From contig NZ_CP071868.1 of the NCBI RefSeq assembly GCF_017569225.1, positions 1,116,001-1,180,000 of the forward strand: a stretch of DNA of 64,000 nucleotides. Reading direction: 5' to 3'. Shown here one piece after another: positions 47,980-56,761 of the stretch (positions within the stretch are counted from its first letter, which is position 1; each line of letters begins with the position of its first letter). A model generated the notes under the pieces. That model was given only the letters and a program-made list of their open reading frames with translations. It was not told the DNA's origin and did no database searches. A program made the translations under genes and the position numbers. This stretch comes from Pengzhenrongella sicca (GTDB taxonomy: Bacteria; Actinomycetota; Actinomycetes; Actinomycetales; Cellulomonadaceae).

Positions 47980-50214
47980 CTACCCGATCCTCGGCGCGGC
48001 GCGCAGCGCGTGGACGTAGGCGGCCGCCGCGTCGGCCCCGAGCGGGCGGCTCAGGTAGTACCCCTGCGCCTCGTCGCAGCCGAGCCGCGTCACGGTCTCC
48101 AGCTGCTCGCGGGTCTCGACGCCCTCGACGACGGTGGTCGCGCCGATCGCGCGCGCGAGCCTGACGATGAGGTCCAGCATCTCCCCGTCGCCGGGCAGGC
48201 GGCGGGTGAAGGACTGGTCGATCTTGAGGATGTCGATCGGCAGGTCTCGCAGGTAGGCGAGCGAGCTGTACCCGGTGCCGAAGTCGTCGATCGCGACCCG
48301 CAGGCCGAGCACCCGCAGTGCGGCGAGCTGGCCCGTGCTGTGCTCGACGTCCGACATCAGCACGCTCTCGGTGATCTCGAGCTGGAGCGCGTCGGCGGGT
48401 AGCCCGGTGTCGGCCAGCGCGGCCACGACCCTGTCGACGCAGGCGGCCTCCGCGAGCTGGAGCGCCGAGAGGTTGACCGCGACGGTCAGCGGCCGGCCGG
48501 TCTCGTCCCGCCACGTGCGGACGGCCGCGCACGCGGCGCGCAGCACCTGGTCGCCGAGTGCGTGGATCAGGCCGAGGTCCTCCGCCAGCGGGATGAACAC
48601 CGCCGGGGAGACGTCTCCGTGCCCCGGCCGGTGCCACCGCGCCAGGGCTTCGAACCCGACGACCGCGCCCGGACCCAGCTCACCGGCGTCGGCCGGCCCG
48701 GCGAGCGCGAGCACCGGCTGGTACGCGACCGTGATCTCGCCCTCGCTGACGGCCCGGCGCAGGGCGCCGTGCAGCTCGAACCGCTCGTGCGCGCTGGACC
48801 GGAGCCGGGGGTCGAAGACTGCGACCCCGTCGCGCCCGGCATCCTTCGCCTGGTACATCGCGACGTCGGCGTCGCGCAGCAGCTCCGTGGCGTCCTGCTC
48901 GCCGGGCAGGCAGATCGTGACCCCGACGGACAGCGTCGACGTGACGAGGCGCTCGCCGGCCCGGAGCGGTTCGCGCAGGACGGCGCACGCGCGCTCGCCG
49001 ACTGCCACCGCCTCGGCCACGTCCGTGACCGAGGCGCACAGCACCGCGAACTCGTCGCCGCCCAGGCGGGCGAGGGTGTCGCCCGGCCGGATCACCGCCG
49101 CGAGCCGGTCGGCCGTCGCGCGCAGCAGGTCGTCCCCCGCTGCGTGGCCGAGCGAGTCGTTGATGACCTTGAACCGGTCGACGTCGCAGAACAGCACCGC
49201 CACCACGGCGCCCGTCCGCGTCGCCAGCGCGAGGGCGACCTCGAGCCGGTCGCGGAACAGCACCCGGTTCGGCAACCCCGTGAGGGCGTCGTGCGTGCCC
49301 GAGCGGTCGAGGGCACGCGCGGACTGGCGCTGATCGGTGATGTCGATGAGCGCGGCGCCGACGCCGATCGTCATCCCGCCGAGGCGCACGGGGAAGTAGC
49401 TGGACGTCCACTCGCGCCCGTCGGCGGTGAGCTCGACGCCGTCGACCGGCAGGCCAGAGCGCAGCACCCGCCGCAGGTTGAGCGCGAGGGCGGGTGTCGC
49501 GCGGGTGACCTCGGCCGCCGTCAGGCCGAGGTGCCCGGCGACGGGGAGCCCTGTCAGCGCGGCCATCGCGACGTTGAGCCGGCGGTACCGCAGGTCGGGG
49601 CCCCAGAACCCCAGCCCGACCGGCGCGGCGTCGACGAAGGTGTCGAGCAGCGCGAGCACCCGGTCCCGGTCCGCGACGGCGGCGCGGTACGCCGTCGCCG
49701 CGGCGTGGACGAACGCCGCGATGAGCCCGAGCGAGAAGGCGCGCACGAGCGCGACCGGCGCGGGTCCGTCCGCTGCGTCGAGCGGCACGAGCAGGAGGTA
49801 GACGACCGGCACGACGACGGCGACCAGCCGCCCGGCCCGCGGCGTGAGCACGAGGGGGTAGACGGCGACGACGACGAAGAACCACAGCAGAACGTAGCCG
49901 CTGCCCTCGTCGCCGAGGGCCATCAGGAGGTAGCCGAGCACGATGATCGTCGCGGCGCGCGCGGCGACGCTCGTCGGCGACCGCCACCCGCACAGCCCGG
50001 CGACGCCCAGTCCCGTCAGCACCGCCGCGGCGCCGGTGATCGGCGTGATCAGGCCGTCCGTGGCCTGGACCTGCACCGCGAGGGCGTGCACCGCGAGCGC
50101 GAGGCAGGTCAGCGGCTCGAGCCGCTCGAGCCGCTGGGGAACGCTCGGGCGGCGGGGGTCCGCCACCGCGCCCGCGGCCCGCCGTGCGCCCGTGTCGCGG
50201 GGCTGCGCTGACAT
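47980..50214 (-). CDS. PAS-GGDEF-EAL c-di-GMP protein
   Basis: A 744-residue protein. Residues 30-190 hold about six membrane segments (TGLGVAGLCGWRSPTSVAAR region, IIVLGYLLMALGD, AFSLGLIAAFVHAAATAYRA); then a PAS-like region (RDRVLALLDTFVDAAPVGLG to VTRATPALALNLRRVLRS), a GGDEF domain with intact motif (LARLGGDEFAVLCA) preceded by LFCDVDRFKVINDSLGHAAG, and an EAL domain (VVGFEALARWHRPGHGDVSP, then ITESVLMSD, IDDFGTGYSSLAYLRDLPID and VVEGVETREQL). Both catalytic motifs are intact, so synthesis and hydrolysis are possible. GTG or ATG at 50214. Monocistronic. Confidence 0.96.
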   Translation of the reverse strand: MSAQPRDTGARRAAGAVADPRRPSVPQRLERLEPLTCLALAVHALAVQVQATDGLITPITGAAAVLTGLGVAGLCGWRSPTSVAARAATIIVLGYLLMALGDEGSGYVLLWFFVVVAVYPLVLTPRAGRLVAVVVPVVYLLLVPLDAADGPAPVALVRAFSLGLIAAFVHAAATAYRAAVADRDRVLALLDTFVDAAPVGLGFWGPDLRYRRLNVAMAALTGLPVAGHLGLTAAEVTRATPALALNLRRVLRSGLPVDGVELTADGREWTSSYFPVRLGGMTIGVGAALIDITDQRQSARALDRSGTHDALTGLPNRVLFRDRLEVALALATRTGAVVAVLFCDVDRFKVINDSLGHAAGDDLLRATADRLAAVIRPGDTLARLGGDEFAVLCASVTDVAEAVAVGERACAVLREPLRAGERLVTSTLSVGVTICLPGEQDATELLRDADVAMYQAKDAGRDGVAVFDPRLRSSAHERFELHGALRRAVSEGEITVAYQPVLALAGPADAGELGPGAVVGFEALARWHRPGHGDVSPAVFIPLAEDLGLIHALGDQVLRAACAAVRTWRDETGRPLTVAVNLSALQLAEAACVDRVVAALADTGLPADALQLEITESVLMSDVEHSTGQLAALRVLGLRVAIDDFGTGYSSLAYLRDLPIDILKIDQSFTRRLPGDGEMLDLIVRLARAIGATTVVEGVETREQLETVTRLGCDEAQGYYLSRPLGADAAAAYVHALRAAPRIG

Positions 50215-50414
50215 GCATCGAGGCTACGCGCGGGGTCGGCACGGGCCCGGCGTGGTGAACCGGCGCAGACGGGGCGATTCCCGGGCAGAACGGGCCATAG
50301 CGTCCCGGTGGGGTCGTGCCCCACCTCGACTTCGGCCTCGACCTCCTCGACGCGGCCCGACCCGGCGCGAGCGCCACGGAGGTCCCCACCGGCCCCTGAC
50401 GTACGCTCGCGCGC

Positions 50415-51545
50415 ATGCACTGCTCCTACTTCACCGCGGAGCGCTGCCGCTCCTGCGCGCTGATGGAGCAGCCGTACGACGCCCAGCTCGCGGCCAAGCA
50501 GCGGCACCTCGAGCTTGCGCTCGGCGGCCGGCCGGGTCTGCACTGGCTGCCGCCGGTCGCGAGCGCCGAGTCGGGGTTCCGGAACAAGGCGAAGATGGTC
50601 GTCGGCGGCATTGCCGACGAGCCGACGCTCGGGATCCTGGACGCCGGCGGGCGCGGCGTCGACCTCAGCGCGTGCGGCCTGTACCCGGCCGGCCTGCAGG
50701 AGGCGTTCGGGCCGCTCGCCGCGTTCATCGCGCGAGCGGGGATCGTGCCGTACGACGTCCCGGCACGCCGCGGCGAGCTCAAGCACCTCATCGTCACCCG
50801 GTCGCCCGACGGCGAGCTCATGGTGCGGTTCGTCCTGCGATCGCAGGAGCCGGTCGCCCGGATCCGCAAGCACCTGGCCGCGCTGCGCGCCGACCTGCCG
50901 CGGCTCGCGGTCGCATCGGTCAACCTGCTCCCCGAGCACAAGGCCGTGCTGGAGGGGTCGCGCGAGATCCTGCTCACCGCGCAGGAGACCTTGCGCATGC
51001 GGGTCAACGGCATCGACCTGCACCTGCGACCGCAGAGCTTCTTCCAGACGAACACCGAGGTCGCCGCGGCGCTGTACCGGCAGGCGGCGGCCTGGGTGGC
51101 CGAGCGGTCGCCCGCGTCGGTCTGGGACCTGTACTGCGGCGTCGGCGGTTTCGCGCTGCACTGCGCCGAGCCGGGCCGCGACGTCGTCGGCATCGAGAGC
51201 AGCCGTGAGGCGATCGCCAGCGCGCAGTTGAGCGCGCGCGAGGCGCGCGTGCCGCGGGTGACGTTCCGCGCCGACGACGCCACGGCGTTCGCGCTCGGGG
51301 CGCGCGAGGCGCCCGCGCTCGTGATCGTCAACCCGCCGCGGCGCGGGCTGGGGCCTGAGCTCTGCCGCTGGCTCGAGGCGTCGTCGGTGCGGCACGTCAT
51401 CTACTCCAGCTGCCACGCCGGCTCGCTCGCGCGTGACCTTGCGGCGATGCCGTCGCTCCGGCCGCGCCAGGCCCGGCTGCTCGACATGTTCCCGCAGACG
51501 GACCACTACGAGGCCCTCACGCTCCTCGAACGGACCTCCGGCTAG
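50415..51545 (+). CDS. rlmC: 23S rRNA (uracil-747-C5)-methyltransferase RlmC
   Basis: A 376-residue RumA/RlmC-type methyltransferase. The N-terminal cysteines MHCSYFTAERCRSCALMEQP, with another Cys in LSACGLYPAG, form a probable 4Fe-4S site and no TRAM domain precedes them, as in RlmC. SAM binding is in SVWDLYCGVGGFALHCAEPG, VIVNPPRRGLGPELCRWLE contains the NPPR motif, and the nucleophile Cys is in VIYSSCHAGSLARDLAAMP; the closing DMFPQTDHYEALTLLER is typical. The ATG at 50415 is leaderless by sequence (TACGCT 7 nt upstream). Divergent from the GGDEF-EAL gene. Confidence 0.95.
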   Translation: MHCSYFTAERCRSCALMEQPYDAQLAAKQRHLELALGGRPGLHWLPPVASAESGFRNKAKMVVGGIADEPTLGILDAGGRGVDLSACGLYPAGLQEAFGPLAAFIARAGIVPYDVPARRGELKHLIVTRSPDGELMVRFVLRSQEPVARIRKHLAALRADLPRLAVASVNLLPEHKAVLEGSREILLTAQETLRMRVNGIDLHLRPQSFFQTNTEVAAALYRQAAAWVAERSPASVWDLYCGVGGFALHCAEPGRDVVGIESSREAIASAQLSAREARVPRVTFRADDATAFALGAREAPALVIVNPPRRGLGPELCRWLEASSVRHVIYSSCHAGSLARDLAAMPSLRPRQARLLDMFPQTDHYEALTLLERTSG

Positions 51546-51560
51546 CCCCGGCTAGCCCCG

Positions 51561-52277
51561 TCAGCCGTTGAAGATCCCGCCGAGACCGCCGCCGCTGCTC
51601 TCTGTCCCGCCCTGAAGCACCGACTCGCTCGGCTGGACCAGCACGTACCCCTGGCCTCCGAACGCCATCTGGAACGTCTCCCCGCTGCCGCCGCGGAGCA
51701 TCGACTTGAGGCCTCCGGTGTCGATCCGGATGTCCATCGTCACGCCGGCGGTCCACAGCACCACGGCCTGCGCATCGCCGAACGTCGGCGCCGTCGCGAC
51801 GTCGAGGGCGACCGGCTCGCCCTCGGTCGTGATGGCGACGTAGCCCGTCCCGTGCAGGGACACGTTGTACAGGCCGCCGGTCATGGCCGCGCCGCGCGCG
51901 TGGATCCGGTTGATGTCCCAGCCGATCGAGGACGAGAAGGCGAGCACGTTGTTGCCGTTGACCGAGATGGAGTCGTTCTCCAGATACATGATCTGAACCT
52001 CCTCCGCCCGGTGCGCCACGAACAGCTCGCCCTGGCCCGAGCACTGCATCAGGTCGACGCCCTCGCCGGTGGCCGCCGACTTGAGCATCCGCCCGAGCCC
52101 GCCCGAACCCTTGTTCTCGAACTTGACGTCACCCTGGTAGGCGACCATCGAGCCCGATCGAGCCCACACCGGGCCAAAGCCCATCTGGATCTTGAGCAGC
52201 TTCTTGTTCTGGAGCGAGAACGGGTCCGGGGACGTGTTCTCCTGGAAGTCCGTGAACAGCGGGCCGTGGATAGTCAT
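51561..52277 (-). CDS. AIM24-family protein
   Basis: A 238-residue protein of the AIM24/DUF124 (TIGR00266) beta-rich family: QNKKLLKIQMGFGPVWARSG, SMVAYQGDVKFENKGSGGLG, the central GEGVDLMQCSGQGELFVAHR, and SVNGNNVLAFSSSIGWDINR. The C-terminus has a Gly/Ser-rich end. Function unknown; members are cytoplasmic and often near stress genes. The ATG at 52277 with AAGGGG upstream is chosen over a GTG at 52298. Convergent with rlmC. Confidence 0.93.
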   Translation of the reverse strand: MTIHGPLFTDFQENTSPDPFSLQNKKLLKIQMGFGPVWARSGSMVAYQGDVKFENKGSGGLGRMLKSAATGEGVDLMQCSGQGELFVAHRAEEVQIMYLENDSISVNGNNVLAFSSSIGWDINRIHARGAAMTGGLYNVSLHGTGYVAITTEGEPVALDVATAPTFGDAQAVVLWTAGVTMDIRIDTGGLKSMLRGGSGETFQMAFGGQGYVLVQPSESVLQGGTESSGGGLGGIFNG

Positions 52278-52412
52278 TGGCGATCGATCCCCTTGCACCT
52301 CGAGGTGGTGGCCGCACGAGTGGGCCCGATCGAAACCCTAGTCAGGTAGCGGCGGCCGTCGGCGCAGGTCACGGTGGTTCGGCGGGTTCCCCGCCGGCGC
52401 GATACTGGGCGC

Positions 52413-53801
52413 GTGCCCACGCGGATGAGCGTCTTCGACCTGGCCGAGCTCGCCGCGGACGTCGGGCCCAACCCCCGCACCATCGGCGTGCTGCTCGAGC
52501 TCGAGGGCCCGGCGCCGGACGTCGCCGCCGTGCGCGCCGTCGTCGGCGCCCGGCTGCCACTGGCGCCGCGGCTGACCCAGCGCCTGCGGCGGGTGCCTGC
52601 CGGGGCGGGCCGCCCGCTGTGGCAGCGGGTCGCGGTGGACCTGGACCACCACGTGCGCGCGCGGACCGCCGCGGCCGCCGACCTGCTCGAGGTCGCCGCG
52701 GCGATCCTTGCCGAGCCGCTCGACCCCGCGCGGCCGTGGTGGACGCTCACCGTGATCGACCTGCCCGCCCGGGGCAGCTCGGCGCTCGTGTGGTCGAGCC
52801 ATCACGCGCTCGCCGACGGCCCCAGCGTGCTGCGCGCGGTGCTCGCGGTGCTGCAGGAGGGCACCGCCCCGGAGCCGCTTGCGGCGGGTCCGGCGGGTCC
52901 GGCGGGTCCGGCGGGTCCGGCGGGTCCGGCGGCGCCCGCGGACAGCGTTCCCGCGCGGCGGGCGCTGACGTTCGAGGCGTGGCGCGCGCGGGTCCCCGGC
53001 CGCGGCGCGGTCGCGGGCCTGCCGCGGCGGCTGCTCGAGCTGCGCGAGGTGCGGACCTCGACGGGGGTCCGGGTGCCCGCGTCACGGCTGAACCAGCCGA
53101 TCACCGCCGGGTACACGCTCCGGGTCGTCGAGGTCGACCTCGCGCCGCTGGCCGGCGGGGCCCGCGCCTGCGGGGCCACGGTCAACGACGCCCTGCTGTG
53201 GGCGTGGGCGCGCGCGGTGCACCTGCAGCTGGCCGCGGCCGGGACCGCGCCGGCGCCCGTCGTCGTGTCGTGCCCGGTGACCGTCGCGTCGGCGGCGATC
53301 GAGAACCGGGTCGGCACCGTGCTCATCCCCGTCCCGGCCCCGGGGGAGTCGGCGGCGCAGGATCTGCGTGCGCTCGCGGCCGACACGCGGCGGCGCAAGG
53401 CCCGCATCACCGGCAGCTCCTGGTGGCTCGCCGCGCAGGTGTTTCGCGCCGTCGGCGCAGTGGGGCTGTACCGCACGCTCGTCGAGCGGCAGCGGTCGAT
53501 CACCACGCTGCTGACGAACATGCGCGGGCCTGCCGAGGCGCCCCACGTGCTGGGTCGCCGGGTCACGCGCGCGGTGCCCATCGCGACACTGGTCGGCAAC
53601 GTCGCGACGGTCGCCGCCGCGCTGTCCTGCGGCGGGCGGGTGGTCGTGACAGTGATGTGCGCCCCGCAGACCGCCGGGCTGGCCGGCCGGCTCGCCGCCG
53701 ACGTCCGCGACGGGCTGGCCACGGTTGCCGGGCTCGCCGGGCCGTCCGGGCTCGCCGGGCCGCCCGAGCCCGCCGGGCCGCCCGGGCCTGCTGCGACCTG
53801 A
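52413..53801 (+). CDS. WS/DGAT-like O-acyltransferase with collagen-like stretches
   Basis: A protein of 462 residues of the wax ester synthase/diacylglycerol acyltransferase superfamily: ELAADVGPNPRTIGVLLELE at the N-terminus, the catalytic HHALADG in WSSHHALADGPSVLRAVL, and the C-terminal DUF1298-type region with CPVTVASAAIENRVGTVLIP and LLTNMRGPAEAPHVLG. Two low-complexity inserts are unusual: (GPA)n around residues 155-175, encoded by tandem 9-bp repeats (52883-52930), and a Gly/Pro-rich end (GLAGPSGLAGPPEPAGPPGP). Neutral-lipid synthesis is the family role. The GTG at 52413 may be leaderless (GATACT 6 nt upstream); an ATG is at 52425. Confidence 0.88.
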   Translation: MPTRMSVFDLAELAADVGPNPRTIGVLLELEGPAPDVAAVRAVVGARLPLAPRLTQRLRRVPAGAGRPLWQRVAVDLDHHVRARTAAAADLLEVAAAILAEPLDPARPWWTLTVIDLPARGSSALVWSSHHALADGPSVLRAVLAVLQEGTAPEPLAAGPAGPAGPAGPAGPAAPADSVPARRALTFEAWRARVPGRGAVAGLPRRLLELREVRTSTGVRVPASRLNQPITAGYTLRVVEVDLAPLAGGARACGATVNDALLWAWARAVHLQLAAAGTAPAPVVVSCPVTVASAAIENRVGTVLIPVPAPGESAAQDLRALAADTRRRKARITGSSWWLAAQVFRAVGAVGLYRTLVERQRSITTLLTNMRGPAEAPHVLGRRVTRAVPIATLVGNVATVAAALSCGGRVVVTVMCAPQTAGLAGRLAADVRDGLATVAGLAGPSGLAGPPEPAGPPGPAAT

Positions 53802-53929
53802 CCGCGCCGGCGTCGTCGTCACCCATCGGCACCCGAGGGCGCCCGTTGGCGCGGCGGCGGTGCGACGATGGCTGACGACGCGCGGGAACCGGCCGCGCCG
53901 CCGGTCGCGCTAGCACGCGGAGGTCGCCG

Positions 53930-55729
53930 ATGGTCGCTCGGATCAATCTGCTGGGGTCGCCCTCGGTCGAGCGGGCGGGCCTGCCGGTCGCGCCGCCGCG
54001 CGGGAGCAAAGCGTGGGCCCTGCTCGCCTATCTCGCGCTCACCCCGGGAGCCGTACCGCGATCGCGGCTCATGGACCTGCTGTTCGAGGAGGCGGAGGAC
54101 CCTGCCGCCGCGCTGCGGTGGAGCCTGTCCCAGGTGCGGCGGGCCCTCGCGGGCGCCGCCGAGGTCAGCGGCGACCCGCTCCGGTTCGCGCCGAACCCGG
54201 GCACGCTCGTCGACGTCGACGTCGTCGCGCACGGCTCCTGGGTCGAGGCGCTGCGCCTGCCCGGGTTCGGCGGTGGCCTGCTCGAGGGGGTGTCGCCGCG
54301 GGTCGGGCCGGCGTTCGAGCTCTGGCTCTCCACCGAGCGCCGCCGGGTCGCTGGCCAGACGACCGCGATCTGGCAGGAGGCCGCGCACAGCCGGCTCGCG
54401 CGCGGCGACGTCGCCGCCGCCGTCGACCTCGCCGGGCGCCTCGTCGCGGCCGACCCCCTCACCGAGCGCAGCCACGAGCTGCTCGTGCGCGCGCTCGTCG
54501 CCCGGGGTGACCGCGCCGCCGCGCTCGCGCGCGTGCACGAGTGCCGCGTGCTCTTCGCGCGCGAGCTGGGCATCGCGCCGTCGCCGGCGCTCGACGACGC
54601 CCTGCGCCGGCGCGGGGTAGCCGCGCCTCCGCGCACCGCGGCCGCCGTCGACGCCGCCATCGAGGGCGGGGCGGCGGCCGCGCACGTGGGTGCCTACGAG
54701 CGCGCGGTCGAGCTCCTGCGGTCGGCCGTCGACGGGGCCCGGGCGCGCGACGACGCCCCGCTGCTCGCCCGGTCGCTCGGGGAGCTCGGCGGGGTGCTCG
54801 TGCGCGGCGTGCGCGGGAGCGACGAGGAGGCGGTGTCCGTGCTGCACGAGGCCGTCGTGCTGGCGACGGACGGGGGAGACCGGGCCGTGGCGGCCCGGGC
54901 GGGGCTCGAGATCGGGCACGTCGAGCTGCTGCGGGCGCACTACCCGCGGATGGAGGTGTGGCTCGAGCGGGCCGCCGAGCTCGCCGGACCCGACCCGCGG
55001 GTGCTCGCGTGGGTCGGGGTGTACGCCGGGATCGGGCGGACCGACCAGGGGGACTACCCCCGGGCCGTCGCGACGCTGGAGGGCGCCGCCGACGCGGCGC
55101 GGTCGGCCGACGATCCGCGGGCCCTGGCCTACGCGCTCACGGCCATGGGCCGCCTCCGGCTGCTGCGGGGCGAGCTCGACGAGGCCGGGCGCTCGCTCGA
55201 CCTGGCATGCTCGACCGCCGACGACCTGGCCTGGACCTCCTTCCTGCCGTTCCCGCGCGCGCTGCGCGCCGAGCTGACGATGCGGCGCGGCGACCTGGCG
55301 GCGGCCGCCGACGCGCTCGACGGGTCCTACGCGCTCGCTTGCCAGGTCGGCGACCCGTGCTGGGAGTCGTACTCGCTGCGCGGACGCGGCCTGCTCGCGG
55401 CCGCGACCGGCGACGACGCCCTCGCGCTCGAGCTCCTGATCGATGCCCCGGCGGCCTGCCGCCGCCAACGCGTCACCCACAACTGGGTGGAGGGCCACTG
55501 CCTCGACGCGCTGTGCCGGTTCGCGGTGCGGCGCGAGCTGGCGGGCGCCGCCGGGTGGGTCGACGAGCTCGAGGAGTTCGCCTCCCGGCGGGGGATGCGC
55601 GAGCTGGTCGCGCGCGCGGCGCTGCACCGCAGCGACCTCGGCCAGGCCGGCGCCGCGGAGCTCGCGGCGGTGCTGCTCGCCGGCCTCGACAACCCGGCGC
55701 TCGCGGCCGCAGCCGGGCTGCCCGCGTAG
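53930..55729 (+). CDS. BTAD-domain transcriptional regulator (SARP-like)
   Basis: A 599-residue regulator. Residues 1-100 are a winged-helix DNA-binding part (RINLLGSPSVERAGLPVAPP, SKAWALLAYLALTPGAVPRS and LRWSLSQVRRALAGAAEVSG); residues 130-245 are the BTAD helical domain (AAIWQEAAHSRLARGDVAAA type repeats; LTERSHELLVRALVARGDRA). The rest is a TPR array of about ten helical pairs. No NB-ARC domain is present, so it is a short SARP type. The ATG at 53930 follows a 128-nt gap. The next gene in the same direction is a methyltransferase; co-regulation is likely. Confidence 0.88.
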   Translation: MVARINLLGSPSVERAGLPVAPPRGSKAWALLAYLALTPGAVPRSRLMDLLFEEAEDPAAALRWSLSQVRRALAGAAEVSGDPLRFAPNPGTLVDVDVVAHGSWVEALRLPGFGGGLLEGVSPRVGPAFELWLSTERRRVAGQTTAIWQEAAHSRLARGDVAAAVDLAGRLVAADPLTERSHELLVRALVARGDRAAALARVHECRVLFARELGIAPSPALDDALRRRGVAAPPRTAAAVDAAIEGGAAAAHVGAYERAVELLRSAVDGARARDDAPLLARSLGELGGVLVRGVRGSDEEAVSVLHEAVVLATDGGDRAVAARAGLEIGHVELLRAHYPRMEVWLERAAELAGPDPRVLAWVGVYAGIGRTDQGDYPRAVATLEGAADAARSADDPRALAYALTAMGRLRLLRGELDEAGRSLDLACSTADDLAWTSFLPFPRALRAELTMRRGDLAAAADALDGSYALACQVGDPCWESYSLRGRGLLAAATGDDALALELLIDAPAACRRQRVTHNWVEGHCLDALCRFAVRRELAGAAGWVDELEEFASRRGMRELVARAALHRSDLGQAGAAELAAVLLAGLDNPALAAAAGLPA

Positions 55730-55858
55730 CGGGCCTGCGTCACACGAACGCGCACACGGCCGGGCGCGAGCATCGCCGATGAAGGAGCACGGGCGGGTCC
55801 CAGCATGGGCCAGCCCGCCGTGCGAGGCATCCACGCTGGTGTGACGAAGGAGATCGAC

Positions 55859-56710
55859 ATGACTGAGGTACTGGACGCGGTCGAGGCCGACCGCGCGTTG
55901 AAGGCCCGGCTCCGCGCGATGTGGGCACTGGGCGACTACCCGCAGCTCGCGGCCGACCTGATCGGGGGCCTCGGCCGCGCCCTGGTCGAGGCCAGCGGGA
56001 CCCGAGCGGGCGACCGGGTGCTCGACGTGGCGGCCGGGGCGGGGAACGCGGCGATCCCGGCCGCGTTGACGGGCGCGACCGTGGTGGCGTCGGACCTGAC
56101 TCCCGAGCTGTTCGAGGCCGGGCGGCGCCGCGCGGCGGAGCGCGGGGCCGCGGTGACCTGGCGCGAGGCCGACGCCGAGGCGCTGCCGTTCGCGGCCGGC
56201 GAGTTCGACCGGGTGCTGTCCTGCGTCGGGGTCATGTTCGCCCCGCACCACCAGGCGAGCGCCGACGAGCTGGTCCGGGTGTGTCGCCCCGGCGGCACGA
56301 TCTCCCTGCTCAGCTGGACCCCGGGCGGGTTCATCGGGCAGATGTTCGCGGCGATGAAGCCCTACGCGCCGCCGCCGCCGCCCGGCGCGCAGCCCCCGCC
56401 GCTGTGGGGCGACGCCGAGCACGTGCGGGGACTCCTGGGCGACCGGGTCACGGACCTCGAGGTCCGCACGGCCAGCGTGCGGGTCGACCACTTCGCCGAG
56501 CCCGCGGCGTTCCGGGAGTACTTCAAGGCGCGCTACGGCCCGACCATCGCCGTGTACCGGGCGATCGCTGCCGATCCGGAGCGCGTCGCGGCGCTCGACC
56601 GCGACCTGGCGGCCCTTGCCGCCCGGCACGACCGGGGCGCGGGCACCGGCCGGATGGTGCTCGACTGGGAGTACCTGCTGGTGACGGCGCGGCGGGCGAC
56701 CGGCGACTGA
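55859..56710 (+). CDS. Class I SAM-dependent methyltransferase
   Basis: A 283-residue methyltransferase of the UbiE/Methyltransf_11 type: motif I GDRVLDVAAGAGNAAIPAAL, VVASDLTPELFEAGRRRAAE (acidic adenosine-binding residue), EADAEALPFAAGEFDRVLSC (motif II) and VRVCRPGGTISLLSWTPG (motif III). The ATG at 55859 has AAGGAG 8 nt upstream; the frame is open to 55805. Substrate unknown. It follows the BTAD regulator by 129 nt in the same direction, so it is a probable target of that regulator. Confidence 0.93.
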   Translation: MTEVLDAVEADRALKARLRAMWALGDYPQLAADLIGGLGRALVEASGTRAGDRVLDVAAGAGNAAIPAALTGATVVASDLTPELFEAGRRRAAERGAAVTWREADAEALPFAAGEFDRVLSCVGVMFAPHHQASADELVRVCRPGGTISLLSWTPGGFIGQMFAAMKPYAPPPPPGAQPPPLWGDAEHVRGLLGDRVTDLEVRTASVRVDHFAEPAAFREYFKARYGPTIAVYRAIAADPERVAALDRDLAALAARHDRGAGTGRMVLDWEYLLVTARRATGD

Positions 56711-56761
56711 GCAGGTCAGGCCCGCGGGCGAGTGATCGGGCCCGGGTGATCGGGCGACTGA

